A DNA stretch of 64,000 bases. Origin: Butyrivibrio sp. MB2005. GTDB lineage: Bacteria > Bacillota > Clostridia > Lachnospirales > Lachnospiraceae. The notes below the pieces were generated by a model that searched no databases, had not been told where the DNA came from, and saw nothing but the letters and a program-made list of their open reading frames with translations. The stretch lies in NCBI RefSeq assembly GCF_000424285.1, contig NZ_AUJP01000016.1:1-64000 (forward strand). The letters run 5' to 3'. Within the stretch, counting starts at the first letter, position 1. Every line of letters begins with the position of its first letter. Both the position numbers and the translations under genes were made by a program. Shown here piece after piece: positions 61,433 through 64,000 of the stretch.

Positions 61433-64000
61433 TTAGTGTTTTAATCTTAATATGAAATAGGCCGCACCTATCAGAACAGTGATTGTTGCTGCAGCGCTTA
61501 AAGGAATCAGCGGAGATGACTTCTGATTGTTCTCCTCAGAATCAGTTGCCATACTATCTGCCTCTTCTGAATCTGATATAGAGGATGCTTCTTCCGGATT
61601 ATCTACTGCGCTATCTGCAACCTCAACTTCTGTTTCAGCATCTTCAGTTTCTGCATCAGAAGATGTATCAGACATTTCTGCTGCGTCAGCCATATTCTTA
61701 TCTGATGCCTTGGCTAAATCAGTCTCGGTGCCTGAATTCTGAGAATCAGTTGCTGCGCCTGCTGTCCTGCCGGATTCTGTTGAAGAGCCTGCATTTCTGT
61801 CTGCTAAAGCTGGCTCATTTCTACTTGCACCAAGTACGCCACGACCGGCAGTAGAGTCGGTCTGTTTTGCGGTAAGTCCAGATTTGTTCTGACTTCCGAC
61901 CTGAGTATTCGAGTCTCTATCGGACCCCTGATTTGCACCGGGGCTAACTTCTTCACGGTTCTGAGTTCCTGTGTGCTTTGTCTCAGCGTTATTCTGTGAC
62001 CTGTCGCCACTGCCCTTACTCTCTGTGACAGTTTTGGATTTCTTCGGCGTAATGGTACCTGCTTCTGTCTGCTTTGCATTATCACTTACAGGATTAACCG
62101 TCTGTTGAGGAGCTGATGAATCCTCTTTTGCAGCCTCGGTAGATTCCGAATTCTGAGGTTCTATCTGGCCTGAACCTGGTTCAGACTGACCACCTTCCTG
62201 TTCAGTGGATTCTCCTGCTTCAGACTGACCACCTTCGCCGTTTTCTCCGGGCTGTTCTTCACCCGCGTTCTCCTGTTCTGCTGCCTTAGTCATAATGAGC
62301 TGAACATTGTCTACCTTCAGACCTTTTCCTGTAAAGTCACCGCTTATGCTAACTGTGGCAACACCGTCCACAATCTCAATATCAGTAAGTTCGACAACTC
62401 TGGCTTCACCCACAGTTATATCACCATTAACTTCAGCGGAAGAATCATTAACAGCAATCGATATACTGTTATCAAAGCCTTCGTTTAAAAGTTCAATTTC
62501 AGCAGAAAGCGTATATGTACCTGCAGGAAGATCATTTATGGTCTGACTGATAGTGAAAGTATAAGGATTTCCTTCATCGGTATAACCAACAAATTTACCG
62601 TTCTCACCCTTCACAGGATAGTCAGCACCTTCTGATGAGATTTCCCAATACAGCGGAAGATTTGGCCAATCAGCCTCTACCTCTTCAAAATCCCCATTGA
62701 GAATTACATTCACTGGTTCAACCGGAGTTTCTTCCTGCCCTTCTTCACCGGTACCTGATTCTTGACCGGATTCTCCAGCTTCCCCGGATTCAGAACCTGA
62801 ACCTGCTTCACCGCTTTCACCTGAACCTGATTCCTCGCCACTCGCCTCACCGGATGCACCGCCGGATTCTCCTGTTTCAGAACCCTCGCCGGTTTCTTCA
62901 CCGGAGCCATTATCACTCTCACCGGTTTCAGAACCTTCTCCTTGCTCAGAACCTGTTTCTTCACCGGATTCATTTCCACCTTCTCCGGCTTCAGAACCTT
63001 CTCCAGGATCTTCTCCCTGCTCCTGATTATCCTCTATGGTCTCAACCAGATACAGTTTTATATCTCCCACAGCGAAGGTAACTCCATTGGCATCAGCAGG
63101 GGCTGATACGTAGTATTTCACTGTTACTGTATTATTTCTTACCGTAAGCTTCTCACCAAGAAGCTGATCCTCCACGATGACATCTGCTGTGTCTATTGGT
63201 GATGATGTCACTTCCTCATCGCCGGAGAAAAGAGCCATAACAGCGCTGTTCATGTTACTCTTTACCTTGATATCATTGGACAGATTGTAAACACCGTTTG
63301 GCACGCCTGACACTGTATAGGAAAACACTGCTTCATACCCATCCTGAGACCAGGCAACAAGTCTTCCGTCCTCAAGCTTTGGAGTAAATCCTTCTAAGGA
63401 CCAGCCGTCCATTCCGCTCTCACCAAAGTTCCAGCTCCAGATCACATTGTCATAGTGTTCTTCCTGTGGAGCATCATTACCACTGGCCATGAGCTTTGTA
63501 GAGTATTCTGCGCTTTCTGCTACAGGCTCTCCATCAGGATAATAGAACCCAGCCCTGATTCTAAGGTCATCTGAGTTCTTAATCCCTGAATCCTCTGTCA
63601 GCTTATAATTCCAGCCTCCGTCAGCATTTACAGGCACGTTGAACTTCTTATCGCCTGCAGTGACAGTCACATATTTTACAAACTCAGCTGTTCCAGTAAT
63701 CTCATAGGGGAACTCTGTTATCTCCGTAGGCACTTCATCTATAGATACTCTTGTGTTAGCAATAAGCTCCTCTACAAAATTTGCACCCTTAAGGTCATCA
63801 ACATAGAAAGTTCCGCTTGTGACGGTTCCTGTCTGATTGGTATAGATGGACACAGACTTAAGGTTCTGCGTACTGTCTATAGGCTGAGGCGTTCCGGATG
63901 TAGCCCAGTCAGGCTGCACAATCTTAGAAAAAGGCATATATAAGGTCATAGGGCCTTTGCCTGTCATATAACCTGTATAAGCATAGGTGGAACTTTCCGT
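61433..64000 (-). CDS. large membrane-anchored surface protein, 3' part (5' end outside window)
   Basis: At least 855 residues are seen; the frame is open to the right edge, so the N terminus is missing. Visible parts, in order: a beta-rich region with TSGTFYVDDLKG (CBM-like, ending a larger domain), a PQEEHYDNVIWSWNFGESGMDGW carbohydrate-binding-like beta-sandwich, and a long Gly/Ser/Glu-rich linker of GEGSETGES-type repeats. A second similar beta-sandwich follows (NVILNGDFEEVEADWPNLPLYWEI ... GLKVDNVQLIM), then a Ser/Thr/Gln-rich stalk and one C-terminal helix (PLIPLSAAATITVLIGAAYFIL) with a short basic tail. No LPXTG is present. It is probably a glycoside hydrolase or adhesin; the catalytic domain, if any, is off the window. 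Confidence 0.88.
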   Translation of the reverse strand, partial: TESSTYAYTGYMTGKGPMTLYMPFSKIVQPDWATSGTPQPIDSTQNLKSVSIYTNQTGTVTSGTFYVDDLKGANFVEELIANTRVSIDEVPTEITEFPYEITGTAEFVKYVTVTAGDKKFNVPVNADGGWNYKLTEDSGIKNSDDLRIRAGFYYPDGEPVAESAEYSTKLMASGNDAPQEEHYDNVIWSWNFGESGMDGWSLEGFTPKLEDGRLVAWSQDGYEAVFSYTVSGVPNGVYNLSNDIKVKSNMNSAVMALFSGDEEVTSSPIDTADVIVEDQLLGEKLTVRNNTVTVKYYVSAPADANGVTFAVGDIKLYLVETIEDNQEQGEDPGEGSEAGEGGNESGEETGSEQGEGSETGESDNGSGEETGEGSETGESGGASGEASGEESGSGESGEAGSGSESGEAGESGQESGTGEEGQEETPVEPVNVILNGDFEEVEADWPNLPLYWEISSEGADYPVKGENGKFVGYTDEGNPYTFTISQTINDLPAGTYTLSAEIELLNEGFDNSISIAVNDSSAEVNGDITVGEARVVELTDIEIVDGVATVSISGDFTGKGLKVDNVQLIMTKAAEQENAGEEQPGENGEGGQSEAGESTEQEGGQSEPGSGQIEPQNSESTEAAKEDSSAPQQTVNPVSDNAKQTEAGTITPKKSKTVTESKGSGDRSQNNAETKHTGTQNREEVSPGANQGSDRDSNTQVGSQNKSGLTAKQTDSTAGRGVLGASRNEPALADRNAGSSTESGRTAGAATDSQNSGTETDLAKASDKNMADAAEMSDTSSDAETEDAETEVEVADSAVDNPEEASSISDSEEADSMATDSEENNQKSSPLIPLSAAATITVLIGAAYFILRLKH

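Noticed and set aside
62700-63010. Tandem DNA repeat region
   Set aside because: The repetition is an in-frame Gly/Ser/Glu-rich linker of the surface protein; it is coding low complexity, not a separate element.

Overview
The window looks like chromosomal DNA of a Lachnospiraceae-type Firmicute, Butyrivibrio-like by general impression. The grounds are low-to-moderate GC, Clostridia-type Shine-Dalgarno sequences (AGGAGG), a tsaB-rimI fusion, a RibU-type ECF riboflavin transporter behind an FMN riboswitch, BspA-like LRR protein, LCP protein and a very large cell-surface glycan locus. No transposase, integrase, phage gene or CRISPR array was seen. Species is not resolvable from the 5' 128 nt of 16S rRNA alone.

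Layout. (1) 1-750: 5' end of a 16S rRNA gene reading left out of the window, preceded on the same strand by two CCA-less tRNA-Ser genes (GGA, UGA) behind a strong promoter. (2) 776-5853, minus: tsaE, tsaB-rimI, rnz, a small membrane protein, tsaD and ispD, i.e. t6A tRNA modification plus tRNA 3' processing plus isoprenoid synthesis. (3) 5900-8130, plus: FMN riboswitch and ribU, then an HD-GYP protein. (4) 8172-12678, minus: murA, a LysM/G5/M23 endopeptidase with a coiled-coil membrane partner, and a small alarmone synthetase. (5) 12.7-56 kb, mostly minus: a surface-polysaccharide megacluster. It holds an LCP ligase, a polyprenyl-P sugar transferase, seven or eight GT2 enzymes, phosphoglucomutase, rfbA/B/C, a Wzm/Wzt-type ABC exporter with a neighbouring methyltransferase-kinase (candidate chain terminator), a GtrB-type transferase with paired small DMT proteins, an MBOAT/SGNH acetylation module, several GT-C-like membrane proteins, a radical SAM protein, a DegT aminotransferase, a UDP-GlcA epimerase and a Wzx-type flippase. 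(6) 56-64 kb: a GH88/105-like hydrolase, YitT, an LRR_5 surface protein, an unexplained array of five 36-bp repeats, a LysR regulator, a 23-codon stand-alone peptide gene, and the 3' part of a large membrane-anchored surface protein.

How the parts fit. Nucleotide sugars are supplied by phosphoglucomutase, RfbA/B/C, the DegT aminotransferase and the GlcA epimerase. Chains would be started on undecaprenyl phosphate by the WbaP-like enzyme, extended by the tandem GT2s, capped and exported through Wzt/Wzm (and a second glycan through Wzx), decorated by GtrB/GT-C/MBOAT systems, and attached to peptidoglycan by the LCP protein. rfbD is not in the window.

Most unusual items: the 36-bp repeat array with alternating 73/84-bp periods (59748-60103); the 23-aa peptide gene beside a LysR-type ATAC-N7-GTAT palindrome; the methyltransferase-kinase next to a Wzt with a carbohydrate-binding tail in a Gram-positive; and an SGNH-like protein that has lost its serine. 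Functions are inferred from sequence recognition only; no search was run.
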